From the NCBI RefSeq assembly GCF_000424145.1, contig NZ_AUJI01000032.1:17675-81674 (forward strand): a stretch of 64,000 nt of DNA. Reading direction: 5' to 3'. Of the stretch, positions 53,099-62,448 are shown piece by piece. Numbering within the stretch: position 1 is the stretch's first letter; each line of letters opens with the position of its first letter. The notes under the pieces were generated by a model. The model saw only the letters and a program-made list of their open reading frames with translations, made no database searches and had not been told where the DNA came from. The stretch comes from Butyrivibrio sp. AC2005. GTDB lineage: Bacteria > Bacillota > Clostridia > Lachnospirales > Lachnospiraceae. The position numbers and the translations under genes were made by a program.

Positions 53099-53845
53099 AT
53101 GAGGATTATTCTTTCACCTGCAAAGAAAATGAATGTAGATACGGATAAACTTGAGTGTCAGGGACTTCCGGTATTTATTGACCAGACGGAGGAAATACTT
53201 GAGTGGCTCTGCAATAAGTCACATTCTGAATTACAAGAACTGTGGGGATGTAATGATAAGATTGCTGAGCAGAATTATAAACGTATTAAAGAGATGGATC
53301 TTCGTAACAGGCTGACACCGGCCATACTTTCATATGAAGGAATCGCGTTTCAATATATGGCACCTGCGGTGTTTGAAGACAGAAGCTTTGATTATGTGCA
53401 GGAGCATCTTCGAATTCTTTCAGGTTTTTATGGTGTACTGAAACCGATGGACGGAGTTACGCCATACAGGCTTGAGATGCAGGCTAAGGCAGCAATTAAT
53501 GGACATAAGGATTTATATGACCTGTGGGGATCCAGGCTCTATGATGAAGTAAGTGATGGTACCAGTGTTATAATAAACCTTGCATCGAAGGAGTATTCAA
53601 AGTGCATTGAAAAATACCTGAAACCGGATGACTGTTACATCACCATCACATTTGGCGAGATGGTAAATGGGAAGCTCGTGACAAAGGGTACATATGCCAA
53701 GATGGCCAGAGGAGAGATGGTGAAATACATGGCTGAAAACCAGATTGAAGATCCTAATGAGATAAAGAAGTTTGACCGGCTTGGACATGTCTATAGGGAT
53801 GATCTTTCATGTGACACTGAAATCGTTTTTGAAAAGAGAAAGTGA
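53099..53845 (+). CDS. yaaA: YaaA/DUF328 peroxide-stress protein
   Basis: 248 aa from ATG 53099 (GGAGAA upstream). MRIILSPAKKMNVDTDKL is the family opening, and SGFYGVLKPMDGVTPYRLEM plus NLASKEYSKC and ITITFGEMVNG are conserved. E. coli YaaA limits free iron during H2O2 stress. The next gene starts 10 nt later. Confidence 0.85.
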   Translation: MRIILSPAKKMNVDTDKLECQGLPVFIDQTEEILEWLCNKSHSELQELWGCNDKIAEQNYKRIKEMDLRNRLTPAILSYEGIAFQYMAPAVFEDRSFDYVQEHLRILSGFYGVLKPMDGVTPYRLEMQAKAAINGHKDLYDLWGSRLYDEVSDGTSVIINLASKEYSKCIEKYLKPDDCYITITFGEMVNGKLVTKGTYAKMARGEMVKYMAENQIEDPNEIKKFDRLGHVYRDDLSCDTEIVFEKRK

Positions 53846-53855
53846 CGGGATATAT

Positions 53856-54209
53856 ATGAATGAAATGGAAAAGATAGCCAGAGAGAATCACCGTAACGGA
53901 AATAACTGTTCAGCTTCGCTTGCCATGGCGTTTGCTGAAAAACTAGGTGTGACACCTGAGGAGGCAAAGAAGAGCGTGCCTGCTCCGAGAAGCATTGATG
54001 GTAAATGCGGCGGGTATCTCAGTGTCGTGGCAATGCTTGAGAAGCTGGGAGTAGATAAAGCCGGCGAATATGAGAAGATGTTCCTTGAGAAGAACGGAAG
54101 TCTTTATTGTAAAGAACTGATCACATCAAGGGCAGGAACAGGGAGAACCTGCAACGATATTGTCGGAGAAGCGGCAGCCATGCTCGATGAACTGATGAAG
54201 AATTCCTGA
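53856..54209 (+). CDS. C-GCAxxG-C-C family redox protein
   Basis: 117 aa from ATG 53856. NGNNCSASLAMAFAEKLG, GKCGGYLS and later C-K and C-N positions give the spaced Cys of this family, probably Fe-S or thiol-based. Follows yaaA after 10 nt, which hints at a redox-stress link. Confidence 0.75.
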   Translation: MNEMEKIARENHRNGNNCSASLAMAFAEKLGVTPEEAKKSVPAPRSIDGKCGGYLSVVAMLEKLGVDKAGEYEKMFLEKNGSLYCKELITSRAGTGRTCNDIVGEAAAMLDELMKNS

Positions 54210-54294
54210 GGGAGGTCTGTTTCAGATGTCTGACAAACAGCCACCAAGGGATAATCCTTAAAACAGAATAACAAAAATAATTCGAAGCGTTCAT

Positions 54295-54329
54295 AACAGC
54301 AGATCATTCTTGTGGTCTGCTGTTTTTTT
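54295..54329 (+). terminator. rho-independent terminator
   Basis: AACAGCAGA / TCTGCTGTT stem, then TTTTTT. Confidence 0.8.
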
Positions 54330-54408
54330 CATTAATTCGTCATAGAAGAAATATCTTAGCTTTACTTTTTATACAAAAGTCTTTCATAATCTTTACTTTT
54401 TAGGGATC

Positions 54409-54855
54409 AAAAGGCTTCACTACATAATAAAGCATGATACAAAGGATTCAACTTTGTCATGGTTTGCGGTTGGAGATTATAAAAAACGTGCAAATGTCGT
54501 AGGGGGCAGAGAGACTTCGAAACCATCTGAAGTGCATAAGCATATGGAGGCACTTCTTAAAGAGTATAATTTAAAAAAGATTGTAACAGTAGAAGATATA
54601 ATAGCACTTCATGCTGAGTTTGAATATATTCATCCATTCCAGGACGGAAACGGAAGGGTAGGAAGGCTTGTAGCATTAAAGGAATGCCTCAGACACAATA
54701 TTGTGCCATTCATCATTGAGGATTCCAAGAAGAATTATTACTACAGAGGTCTCAAGGAATGGAGAAATGAAAAAGGATGGCTCATAGATACTTGTCTTGA
54801 TGGACAGGATACATTTGTAAAGCTTCTTGATTTACTAGAAATTGAGCATGATTGA
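54409..54855 (+). pseudogene. Fic-domain protein, N-terminus lost
   Basis: KRLHYIIKHDTKDSTLSWFA at the opening; EFEYIHPFQDGNGRVGRLVA is the complete Fic motif HPFxxGNGRxxR. The domain core is present, but the N-terminal helices and any start codon are not: TTG 54454 would start mid-domain. Fic enzymes AMPylate proteins. Possibly a remnant of a Fic/DOC toxin or a larger Fic protein. Confidence 0.65.
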
Positions 54856-55190
54856 GATAGTATATGGAACGGAAAATTTGAAGATAATAATGACAATAAT
54901 GATTAGGCCTGTATCAATGATATGGGCCTTCAATTATGAATATGGTTAGCAGAAACTAACAACGGGTGGTATCATGTAATTGAATCAAGTTACTGTTTGT
55001 GGGCTTGAAGCATCGTGAATTTCTTGCAAAAGAGGGAATGGATCCCAGATCGTCGGAGGAAATCCAGTCAGAGTCTATGAGGGTGAGAACTTCAAGCTTG
55101 TAAAGAAGGAATGCAGCACGGTTTTGCTATAAGAATAAGGCGTGAATAGGTTATAATGGTAGTATCTGTGAGGAAAACGGAGATTAACTA
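54856..55190 (+). other. 335-bp stretch with unidentified coding fragments
   Basis: Pieces such as KHREFLAKEGMDPRSSEE and GNPVRVYEGENFKLVKKE look like coding remnants in two frames, but no family is recognised. A possible promoter (TATAATGG, 55152) precedes the next gene. Confidence 0.35.
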
Positions 55191-55628
55191 ATGAGCATAA
55201 ATCAAAAAAAGCTGATGTTAGTTTTAACTGTGATAACAACTTTGCTATGTGTGGGATGCGGCCGGGGCGAAGGGCAGGTCATGGATGGTGACGGAATGTT
55301 TAACATCCAGCAGTATACGCAGATAACTCAGGAAGAAGCTAAACAGATGATGGCACAGGATGACGGACACGTGATAGTGGATGTCAGAAGGCAGGATGAG
55401 TATGATGAAGGACATATACCCGGAGCAATCCTGATTCCAAATGAGAGTATTGAAACTGATCCTCCCGCTGAGCTTCCTGACCTTGATCAGATAATACTTG
55501 TGTATTGCCGTTCAGGGAGAAGGAGCAAAGAGGCAGCTCAGAAGCTGGCGGACATGGGATATTCCAATGTTTATGAATTCGGTGGCATTATCGATTGGAA
55601 TGGGGATATTGTTACTGGTGAGACATAG
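55191..55628 (+). CDS. rhodanese-domain lipoprotein
   Basis: 145 aa with lipobox LLCVGC (Cys23). Rhodanese domain 45-145: VIVDVRRQDEYDEGHIPGA and the active loop LVYCRSGRRSKEAA with catalytic Cys. Transfers sulfur or acts as a redox sensor on the outer membrane face. The stop TAG is followed by an open same-frame tail (see next). Confidence 0.8.
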   Translation: MSINQKKLMLVLTVITTLLCVGCGRGEGQVMDGDGMFNIQQYTQITQEEAKQMMAQDDGHVIVDVRRQDEYDEGHIPGAILIPNESIETDPPAELPDLDQIILVYCRSGRRSKEAAQKLADMGYSNVYEFGGIIDWNGDIVTGET

Positions 55629-55820
55629 GCTACAGAGGATTTGGCAAGCGTAGATTCTTCAGATGCACTGTATGAGAGCTTCTTGCGCAACGAAGCTACA
55701 GTCCACATAAAAACGGAGAGCGATTTTGGCTATTATTTCAACTTCAAGAGCGTAAAAGATCAGGACTTAACCCTTGAAGAGTTGATAAATACAATCATTG
55801 CAGCATATATTAAAACTTGA
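55629..55820 (+). pseudogene. in-frame tail after the rhodanese stop
   Basis: 64 codons in the same frame, no start: SSDALYESFLRNEATVHIKT, then LTLEELINTIIAAYIKT, like the end of secreted Lachnospiraceae proteins. Either an unrelated remnant or an extension cut off by the TAG. Confidence 0.4.
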
Positions 55821-55838
55821 TGATGGAGGTTGTGCTCT

Positions 55839-56192
55839 ATGGTAAAGGTTTATTGCTATTCAAAGTGTTCTACCTGTAAAAAGGCATTGAAATGGCTCGA
55901 CGCTAACGGGATTAAGTACGAGAGTCTGGATATAAAGGAACAGCATCCGGACAAGAATACAGTAAAGGACCTTAATGAAAGAAGCGGTCTTTCTTTGAAG
56001 AGATTTTTTAATACCAGCGGAAAGCTGTACAGAGAAATGGAATTGTCCAAGAGACTTCCTGATATGAGTGACGATGAAGTGTTGGATCTGCTTGCATCGG
56101 ATGGAATGCTTGTGAAGAGACCATTGCTTGTTACTGACAATGCTGTCCTTGCAGGCTTCAAGGAAGATGCATGGAGGGAAGCTCTTTTATAA
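55839..56192 (+). CDS. ArsC/Spx-family thiol protein
   Basis: 117 aa from ATG 55839 (GGAGG 10 nt upstream). YCYSKCSTCKKALKWLDANG has a C-x-x-C redox pair of the YffB/ArsC-like group; RFFNTSGKLYREMELSKRLP and MLVKRPLLVTDNAVLAGF match it. May reduce arsenate or act like Spx. Confidence 0.8.
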   Translation: MVKVYCYSKCSTCKKALKWLDANGIKYESLDIKEQHPDKNTVKDLNERSGLSLKRFFNTSGKLYREMELSKRLPDMSDDEVLDLLASDGMLVKRPLLVTDNAVLAGFKEDAWREALL

Positions 56193-56249
56193 TATGGGGA
56201 CAATAGGTGCGGTGACAGAATTAGGGGACAATAATGGCACAGAGAACAG

Positions 56250-56423
56250 ATTGCAACAGACTTTGCAACCGGGATGCTTCGGAGAGCAGCAAAGAAATGC
56301 CGAAATTACCCGAATGCTGTGTTCAAGAAAGCTGATATTACAAATATCAAATGCAAAGATGCCCGCTTTGATAAAGTGGTTGCAGGTAACGTGATCCATT
56401 TGTTGCCTGACCCGGAAAGATGA
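56250..56423 (+). pseudogene. SAM methyltransferase fragment
   Basis: DFATGMLRRAAKKCRNYPNA, VFKKADITNIKCKDARFDKV and VAGNVIHLLPDPER: middle part of a class I methyltransferase (motifs II-IV). No start, no SAM-binding G-x-G; ends 10 nt before the MATE gene. Confidence 0.6.
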
Positions 56424-56432
56424 ATTAAGTGT

Positions 56433-57812
56433 ATGAGTTTAGGATTATTGATCGAACCAAAAGAGAAGCTTCCCGAAGATCGACAGTTATTTTCGAATAC
56501 CATGCTTAAGGCAATGATCATTCCGCTGGTCATCGAACAGCTCCTTCAGATGATCGTGGGTCTGGCGGACACCATGATGGTGAGTTATGCAGGTGAGGCT
56601 GTCGTTGCCGGTGTTGGCCTTGATACGATGATCTATACTGTTTTCATCTATCTTTTTACCGCCGTGGCATCCGGCGGGGCGGTTGTCGTTTCGCAGTATA
56701 TCGGCAGCCGTGAAAGGAAGAACGCAAACCTTTCGGCATCCCAGATCTATACCATATCCTTCATCGTTTCTGTTGTTTCAATGGTTCTGATGCTTCTGTC
56801 TGGAAACGCACTTCTTGCAGGGATGTATCCGGACACGGAACCTTTGACAATGGATGCCTGCAAAACCTATATGTGGATCGCCTCCATATCCTTTCCTGCC
56901 AATGCACTGTACAATGCGGGCTGTGCAATCTACCGTTCCATGGGAAAGACAAAAACGACCATGAAGGTTACCCTTGTTGCCAACATCATAAATGTGATCG
57001 GAAATTCAATCGGGATCTTTATCCTGCATGCAGGTGCAGCCGGCGTGGCATGGCCGACCACCATTTCCTGGTATGTTGCCGCGATCATCATGACGATCCT
57101 GTGCTTTAGAAAAGAGCATGTGGTAAATATCGATCTCAAAGACATCCTGCGCCTGGACTTTTTAATGGATAAGAGGATCCTTAGCGTCGCAATTCCCAAT
57201 TCCATTGAAAACACTCTGTTTCAGGCGGCAAAAGTGGCTCTGGGAATGCTTGTAGCCACCTTCGGGACTTCCCAGATCGCTGCAAACACTACAGGCCAGA
57301 CTTTCTGGTCTCTTGCGGCATGTATGAGTGTTTCGATGGGAACTGTGTTTATCACTGTGATCGGTCAGTGTGTTGGTGCAGATGATTCTGTTGCCGCGCG
57401 CTGGTATATGATAAAGCTCACTAAATTATCCCTTTTTCTTGCGATGATCTGGAACGTGGCTGTCATGATCCTGACCCCACTCCTGCTTCCGTTTTATAGC
57501 CTTGGCGATGATACCAAATTGCTGATTCTGATCATAGTGGCCATTCACAACGCCTTTGCGGCTGTCATTCAGCCGTTTTCGGGGCCTCTGTCCTCGGGCT
57601 TAAGGGCTGCGGGTGATGTTTCTTTTACCATGTGGACATCTATTTTCTCTACTGTAGTGTGCCGTACAATCCTGTCGTTTCTGCTTGCCAAATGGCTCGG
57701 CATGGGAGTTGTCGGGATTGCCCTTGCGATGGGCCTTGACTGGTGTATTAAGTCCGCGCTTGATATCTGGAGATTCTTCAGCGGAAAATGGATGAACAGG
57801 AAAGTGATCTGA
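56433..57812 (+). CDS. MATE-family efflux transporter
   Basis: 459 aa with 12 hydrophobic segments. IPLVIEQLLQMIVGLADTMM is the MATE opening; AGEAVVAGVGLDTMI and FPANALYNAGCAIYRSMGKT match family loops. Exports drugs or metabolites by Na+ or H+ antiport. Higher GC content than the neighbours, like the gene at 25900. Confidence 0.85.
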   Translation: MSLGLLIEPKEKLPEDRQLFSNTMLKAMIIPLVIEQLLQMIVGLADTMMVSYAGEAVVAGVGLDTMIYTVFIYLFTAVASGGAVVVSQYIGSRERKNANLSASQIYTISFIVSVVSMVLMLLSGNALLAGMYPDTEPLTMDACKTYMWIASISFPANALYNAGCAIYRSMGKTKTTMKVTLVANIINVIGNSIGIFILHAGAAGVAWPTTISWYVAAIIMTILCFRKEHVVNIDLKDILRLDFLMDKRILSVAIPNSIENTLFQAAKVALGMLVATFGTSQIAANTTGQTFWSLAACMSVSMGTVFITVIGQCVGADDSVAARWYMIKLTKLSLFLAMIWNVAVMILTPLLLPFYSLGDDTKLLILIIVAIHNAFAAVIQPFSGPLSSGLRAAGDVSFTMWTSIFSTVVCRTILSFLLAKWLGMGVVGIALAMGLDWCIKSALDIWRFFSGKWMNRKVI

Positions 57813-58146
57813 TGAAAAGACAGATTCCAATCTGTCGGTTTGAGGTATTGGACTTCACAAGACTGCCTGAAAGATGAAGATTTAATGAGAGAAACCGTGG
57901 TGGGTTTGGAGTCCGACACCTATACGAGTAGATTCGGTAAGATCATGGTATCGATACAGCGACGGAGAGTTCCGTTCGTTGGAAAAATGAGGGACATAAG
58001 GTTTAGCTTGAAAGATAAGTAACTTATGATAAAGAAGTTAACAGATGGCATCAAGGTAAGGTATTCGGAGGCATTTATGATGACCTACCGACGCTGAAGA
58101 AGAAATAACTTCCAGTATAAACTTACTATCAGAGGAGGAGCGCGGT
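57813..58146 (+). other. 334-bp stretch with a collapsed TfoX remnant
   Basis: At 58045-58108, ATGGCATCAAG (as at the TfoX gene start) is followed by GKVFGGIYDD and, after a second gap, LPTLKKK-stop. Both inner parts of TfoX are missing. The rest (57813-58044) has no gene. Confidence 0.5.
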
Positions 58147-58325
58147 ATGTTTGAAATAAAGGATTGTGGGGATTACGAAGAAGCGAAGAAGCTTATAAGG
58201 GAATACTCTGAGATAAAAGGCGCTGAGAGCTGCTTTGTATCATTGGATATGGATTATACAAACGCATGGGATTTGAAGAAGTAAATTGTATTGATGGCGT
58301 GGCTTCTATGAGAATGGTTTTATAA
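58147..58325 (+). pseudogene. GNAT acetyltransferase collapsed by internal deletion
   Basis: Head MFEIKDCGDYEEAKKLIREY and IKGAESCFVSLD, then directly the tail GLYKRMGFEEVNCIDGVASM and RMVL-stop, one frame apart. The acetyl-CoA core is missing. Close relative of 51739. Confidence 0.7.
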
Positions 58326-58365
58326 GTTATATGTTCCAGTTTTATCTTGCTTAGGGGAGATTACT

Positions 58366-59361
58366 ATGGTGATGGATAAAGATTTTAGAGGGAATGCATA
58401 TATAGTAAAACACAAAGAAGTATTACTGAATTACAGCGGCGGGTTTGCTGACTTGGCAAATGAGATTCCCAATACGATTGAAACAAGATTTGCGTCTGCT
58501 TCCATGAGTAAGACTTTTGTTGCTGTGGGCATCTTGCAATTGATTGAAGCAGAGAAGCTGAAATTTGAAGATACTATCGGAGCAATTCTGAATTTTGATC
58601 TTAAACACATCGATCCCTGTGTGACAGTAAGACAACTATTGAATCACACTTCAGGAGTTCCGGACTATTTTGATGAATCAGTTATGGATGATTATGAGGC
58701 GCTGTGGATCGATTATCCAAATTATAGGATTAGGCATAACTGGGATATGCTTCCACTGTTTATTGATAAGCCAATGATGTACGACCGGGGAGAGAGATTT
58801 CAGTACAATAATTCCGGGTATGTATTGCTGGCGATGATTATTGAAAAGATTACCGGAATGGATTTTGATGTTTACTTAAAACAGAATGTTTTTAATAGGT
58901 GTGGCATGAGCTATACCGGGTATTATTCGTTTGACAAACTCCCTGCAAGATGTGCAAACAGTTATATCTATTGCTCTGATACGGATGATTACCGTACAAA
59001 TATCTACTCTGTTGGAGCTAAAGGTACCGGTGATGGAGGAGCATTCGTTACATCGGAAGATATTGTGAAGTTTTGGAATGGACTTATCGAGTATAAGCTT
59101 CTTTCCAAGGAGATGGTAACGCAAATGTTTTCCAAGCAGAGTGGCGATGGGAAAGACCCTGAAGAAGGATATTATGGATTTGGAGTGTGGATCATCGATA
59201 ATCCTAAGGGGCAAGATTATGTGTATATGCAGGGATGCGATGATGGAGTAAGCGCCATCTCCGAATATAATCCCAATAATGGAATGATAACGGTTTTGCT
59301 CAGCAACTATGGCGATAATGTATGGGCGAGGATGAGAAAAATACGAGAGGAAATGTATTAG
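58366..59361 (+). CDS. serine hydrolase, beta-lactamase/PBP fold
   Basis: 331 aa without signal peptide. FASASMSKTFVAVGILQLIE holds S-x-x-K (SMSK), FQYNNSGYVLLAMII the Y-x-N; the third motif is near GAKGTGDGGAF. Class C-like, family of esterases or D-aminopeptidases rather than resistance enzymes. GGGGAGATTACT precedes the ATG. Confidence 0.8.
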   Translation: MVMDKDFRGNAYIVKHKEVLLNYSGGFADLANEIPNTIETRFASASMSKTFVAVGILQLIEAEKLKFEDTIGAILNFDLKHIDPCVTVRQLLNHTSGVPDYFDESVMDDYEALWIDYPNYRIRHNWDMLPLFIDKPMMYDRGERFQYNNSGYVLLAMIIEKITGMDFDVYLKQNVFNRCGMSYTGYYSFDKLPARCANSYIYCSDTDDYRTNIYSVGAKGTGDGGAFVTSEDIVKFWNGLIEYKLLSKEMVTQMFSKQSGDGKDPEEGYYGFGVWIIDNPKGQDYVYMQGCDDGVSAISEYNPNNGMITVLLSNYGDNVWARMRKIREEMY

Positions 59362-59480
59362 CATTTGATAAGTCATATCGGAAACTATATTACAGGATAA
59401 TGAAATAAGCAAATCGGCAGGTTGTCGAGATAATTGAAGTCGATTCTTATGTTGATTTTAGTACGGAGGGAAGGAAAAAG

Positions 59481-60140
59481 ATGAAATACCAATACAAAGA
59501 AATGCCGGAATCTATGAAGGGGACATACGGAGAATTTGCAAAAAACTTCGGCTTTGATTGGAAAGAGTTTATTATGGGAATCCCGACGCCGATGTTCCTT
59601 GTCACAACATATAAATCTAACGGACAGCCCAATGCTACGATGCAGTCATGGGCAGGGTTTACGAGTGCGAATCATGGGTGCGGGTATTACGTGATTCTAT
59701 GCAGCGTGAATAAGTGTGGACATCTTTACCAAAGCCTAAATGAAAAGAAGGCAGCAGTGCTGAATTTCATGTCTTCTGATTTATACAAAGCCTGCATGAA
59801 GACGATACAGAATAATCAGCTCGAGGCAGATGAGATAACTTCATCAGGGCTTACTGTGGAGAAAGCTTCATGGATAGAAGCACCAATGGTCGCTGAATGT
59901 TTCATGAACCTTGAGTGCAAGTATTTGTGGGAGAAAGAAATCGTACAGGGTGATGATCATGTTATGATTTGCCTTGAAGTTGTAGGCGGGCATATAGAGA
60001 AGGATTATATAGAGGATATGTTCGGAGACAAAGGGATTCTTTACAATGTCCATTATCCTATAAATCCGGAAAATGTGAAAGAAAAAGGCTGCGATTATGT
60101 AGCTGCACTTAGGAAAGTAAATCAATCCTACGAATATTGA
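59481..60140 (+). CDS. flavin reductase-like (flavoredoxin) protein
   Basis: 219 aa, FMN-binding split barrel. IPTPMFLVTTYKSNGQPNAT and ANHGCGYYVILCSVNKCGHL match flavoredoxin-type proteins; the tail GILYNVHYPINPENVKEKGC is family-specific. Likely binds FMN and moves electrons. GGAGGGAAGG precedes the ATG. Confidence 0.8.
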   Translation: MKYQYKEMPESMKGTYGEFAKNFGFDWKEFIMGIPTPMFLVTTYKSNGQPNATMQSWAGFTSANHGCGYYVILCSVNKCGHLYQSLNEKKAAVLNFMSSDLYKACMKTIQNNQLEADEITSSGLTVEKASWIEAPMVAECFMNLECKYLWEKEIVQGDDHVMICLEVVGGHIEKDYIEDMFGDKGILYNVHYPINPENVKEKGCDYVAALRKVNQSYEY

Positions 60141-60254
60141 TCATATACAAGGCAGTGCAATGCTAAAGCAGTGACAATTCTCGTTTGTCGGGATGAACGT
60201 TGGAGCATAAAATTGGAATATATTCCAGGTTAAGGAGGTAAGGATCATCAGCTG

Positions 60255-60701
60255 ATGATACGAGAAGCAAAAAAAGAAGATTTGGAAGCACTTTTGGAAC
60301 TGTATCTTTACTTACATGAAGACAGTATTCCCAAGCATGATGAACATCTTGAAAGAATATGGAATCAGATCATTGAAGATCCGAATCACCATTTGATCGT
60401 AAATGAGATTGATGGTCAGATTATATCTTCTTGTGTTTGTGTGATCATCCCGAATTTAACAAGAAATATAAGACCATATGCTTTTGTTGAGAATGTGGTA
60501 ACACATGCGGATTTCAGAGGAAACGGATATGCAGGTGAATGTCTGGATTATGCAAAGAAGATTGCGGAGAAGGAAAACTGTTACAAAATGATGCTACTGA
60601 CAGGAACAAAGAAGCCGGAGACTATGCATTTCTATGAGAAGGCTGGGTATAATAGCAGTGATAAGACAGCTTTCATACAGTGGATAGGGATGGATAAGTA
60701 G
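60255..60701 (+). CDS. GNAT acetyltransferase
   Basis: 148 aa. IREAKKEDLEALLELYLYLH; VENVVTHADFRGNGYAGECL with the RGNGYAG acetyl-CoA loop; LLTGTKKPETMHFYEKAGYN. GGAGGTAAGG lies 16 nt upstream. Common short GNAT, substrate unknown. Confidence 0.85.
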   Translation: MIREAKKEDLEALLELYLYLHEDSIPKHDEHLERIWNQIIEDPNHHLIVNEIDGQIISSCVCVIIPNLTRNIRPYAFVENVVTHADFRGNGYAGECLDYAKKIAEKENCYKMMLLTGTKKPETMHFYEKAGYNSSDKTAFIQWIGMDK

Positions 60702-60722
60702 CCATAGGTAAAGGAGTATGAA

Positions 60723-61316
60723 ATGAAGGTGTTCATTGTATATTGTCATCCAAGTAAAAACAGTTTCACATACGAAGTGAAAGAAGCTTTTATCAAAGGA
60801 CTAGAGAGTGCAGGACATTCATATGAGATTTCTGATCTGTATGCAGATGGATTCAATCCCGTGATGTCGGAAAAAGAGTATATAAGAGAAGGATTTTATA
60901 ATTTGGATAGTCCTGTATCGGAGGACGTTCTTTTTGAGCAGAAAAAGATAAATGAAGCAGATGCGATAGCTTTTATTTACCCTGATTTTTGGACTTCGTC
61001 TCCTGCTATGTTAGAGGGATGGTTTCAACGGGTATGGACTTACGGATTTGCATATGGGGATAAAATATCTATGAAATGTCTTGAGAAAGCTTTATTTTTG
61101 ATTACCATGGGTGGGTCATTAAAAGATAAGGTAAGAAGAGATCAGCTGGAAGCAATGAAGACAGTTATGGTTGGTGACCGGATCAGAAATAGAGCAAAAA
61201 CCTGCGAAGTATATGCTTTTGATGAGATGACCAGAGGCTATGGTAATGATGCTAACCGGGATAAAAACGCTGGTAAGTATCTAAGAAAAGTATTTGAAAT
61301 TGCAAAAAACTTATAA
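60723..61316 (+). CDS. NAD(P)H:quinone reductase (flavodoxin-2 fold)
   Basis: 197 aa. FIVYCHPSKNSFTYEVKEAF, FIYPDFWTSSPAMLEGWFQR and ITMGGSLKDK match KefF/NQO-type FAD or FMN enzymes. Reduces quinones or electrophiles with two electrons. AAGGAG precedes the ATG by 6-7 nt. HxlR, a sensor that often controls such genes, lies 280 bp away. Confidence 0.85.
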   Translation: MKVFIVYCHPSKNSFTYEVKEAFIKGLESAGHSYEISDLYADGFNPVMSEKEYIREGFYNLDSPVSEDVLFEQKKINEADAIAFIYPDFWTSSPAMLEGWFQRVWTYGFAYGDKISMKCLEKALFLITMGGSLKDKVRRDQLEAMKTVMVGDRIRNRAKTCEVYAFDEMTRGYGNDANRDKNAGKYLRKVFEIAKNL

Positions 61317-61363
61317 AAAGGAAAATTTCTGTTGAAGATACGATTCAGCTTTTGTAATGTGAC

Positions 61364-61595
61364 GTGGACTGCGTAATCTATGATGAGATAAAAGATGCAT
61401 CTGAAATTGAGCTGGAGAAGAAATCCGACTATGCGTCAAAGGAGTTTCTCACACCTCTTTCGGAGACGCTTTTGTATTTCACTGAAGAGGAAGTCAATGA
61501 TGAAAAAAACACTGGGAGCCTGTGTCCGGGCAAATGGCGATGGTGATATGCTTTATAAATATTCACTGTATGCAAGAGCTGAAACTTATAGCTAA
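61364..61595 (+). pseudogene. frameshifted gene of unknown family
   Basis: Frame one: VIYDEIKDASEIELEKKSDY, FLTPLSETLLYFTEEEVNDE. A run of seven A (61503-61509) shifts the frame; the sensible continuation KTLGACVRANGDGDMLYKYS is one frame over. Six A would join them. Family not recognised. Confidence 0.5.
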
Positions 61596-61597
61596 AA

Positions 61598-61942
61598 CTA
61601 TAGATTGTCCTCGCCCCATTTTTTCAGTTCAAGGAGAATTGGGATGAGGCTTTTTGTTTTCTCAGTAAGATTGTATTCTACTCTTACGGGCATCTCATCA
61701 TACTGCTTTCTCTCCACAAGTCCGTCAGACTCAAGATCTTTTAATGAGTTGGCAAGCATAGTATTGGTGATGCCATGTATTGAACGGCGTAATTCTCCAT
61801 ATCGCACTATTTCATTTTTATCGATGACGCACAGGATCATGATTTTCCACTTGCCGCCAACGGTATCAATAACTCTTTTTAATCCACAATCTTTCCCTGC
61901 GATATCTTCACATAATGGTTCTTTTGTCTCTTTTTTCCTCAT
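61598..61942 (-). CDS. HxlR-family transcriptional regulator
   Basis: 114 aa winged helix of HxlR type: DTVGGKWKIMILCVIDKNEI, GELRRSIHGITNTMLANSLK, DLESDGLVERKQYDEMPVRV. Many members sense quinones or electrophiles through a Cys near the N-terminus; here Cys11 and Cys19. It is divergent from the thioredoxin gene and downstream of a quinone reductase, both plausible targets. Confidence 0.85.
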   Translation of the reverse strand: MRKKETKEPLCEDIAGKDCGLKRVIDTVGGKWKIMILCVIDKNEIVRYGELRRSIHGITNTMLANSLKDLESDGLVERKQYDEMPVRVEYNLTEKTKSLIPILLELKKWGEDNL

Positions 61943-62091
61943 AGTATACTTTTCCTTACTAGATAAATAAAAACTGCGTACTTGATATAAAAACTATACT
62001 ACATATAATAAAAGCATCAGTTGAGAAAAACAAGTAGTTATTTACACATTTCAAAGAAAGGCGCTGCATTGCTGGCGGTATGGTGATTATT

Positions 62092-62409
62092 ATGGAATAC
62101 AGATTTACAAAAGAAAACTTTGAAACAGAAGTAATGAATAGTGATGTTCCGGTTCTTGTTGATTTTTATGCTGACTGGTGTGGCCCATGTAAAATGATGG
62201 GACCTGTAGTTGAAGAGCTTGCCAGAGAGTATGATGGTAAATTCAAGGTTGGCAAGATAGATGTTGATCAGGAGCCGCAGCTTGCACAGAAGTATGGAGT
62301 AATGAGTATACCTTACTTTGCGTTTATCAAGAAGGGGAGTCTGTATGATGATGAAATGGGTGCTGTTCCGAAGGAACGACTTGTAAGGAAAATGGAAGCA
62401 ATGATTTAA
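62092..62409 (+). CDS. trxA: thioredoxin
   Basis: 105 aa from ATG 62092. VLVDFYADWCGPCKMMGPVV holds the active site WCGPC (Cys30, Cys33); cis-Pro is in MSIPYFAFIK. Reduces protein disulphides. ATG 62080 is possible but would add four residues without homology. Confidence 0.9.
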   Translation: MEYRFTKENFETEVMNSDVPVLVDFYADWCGPCKMMGPVVEELAREYDGKFKVGKIDVDQEPQLAQKYGVMSIPYFAFIKKGSLYDDEMGAVPKERLVRKMEAMI

Positions 62410-62448
62410 GGCAGTACTCGGCAAGATGAAAAAGGAGAAGATTTACAA

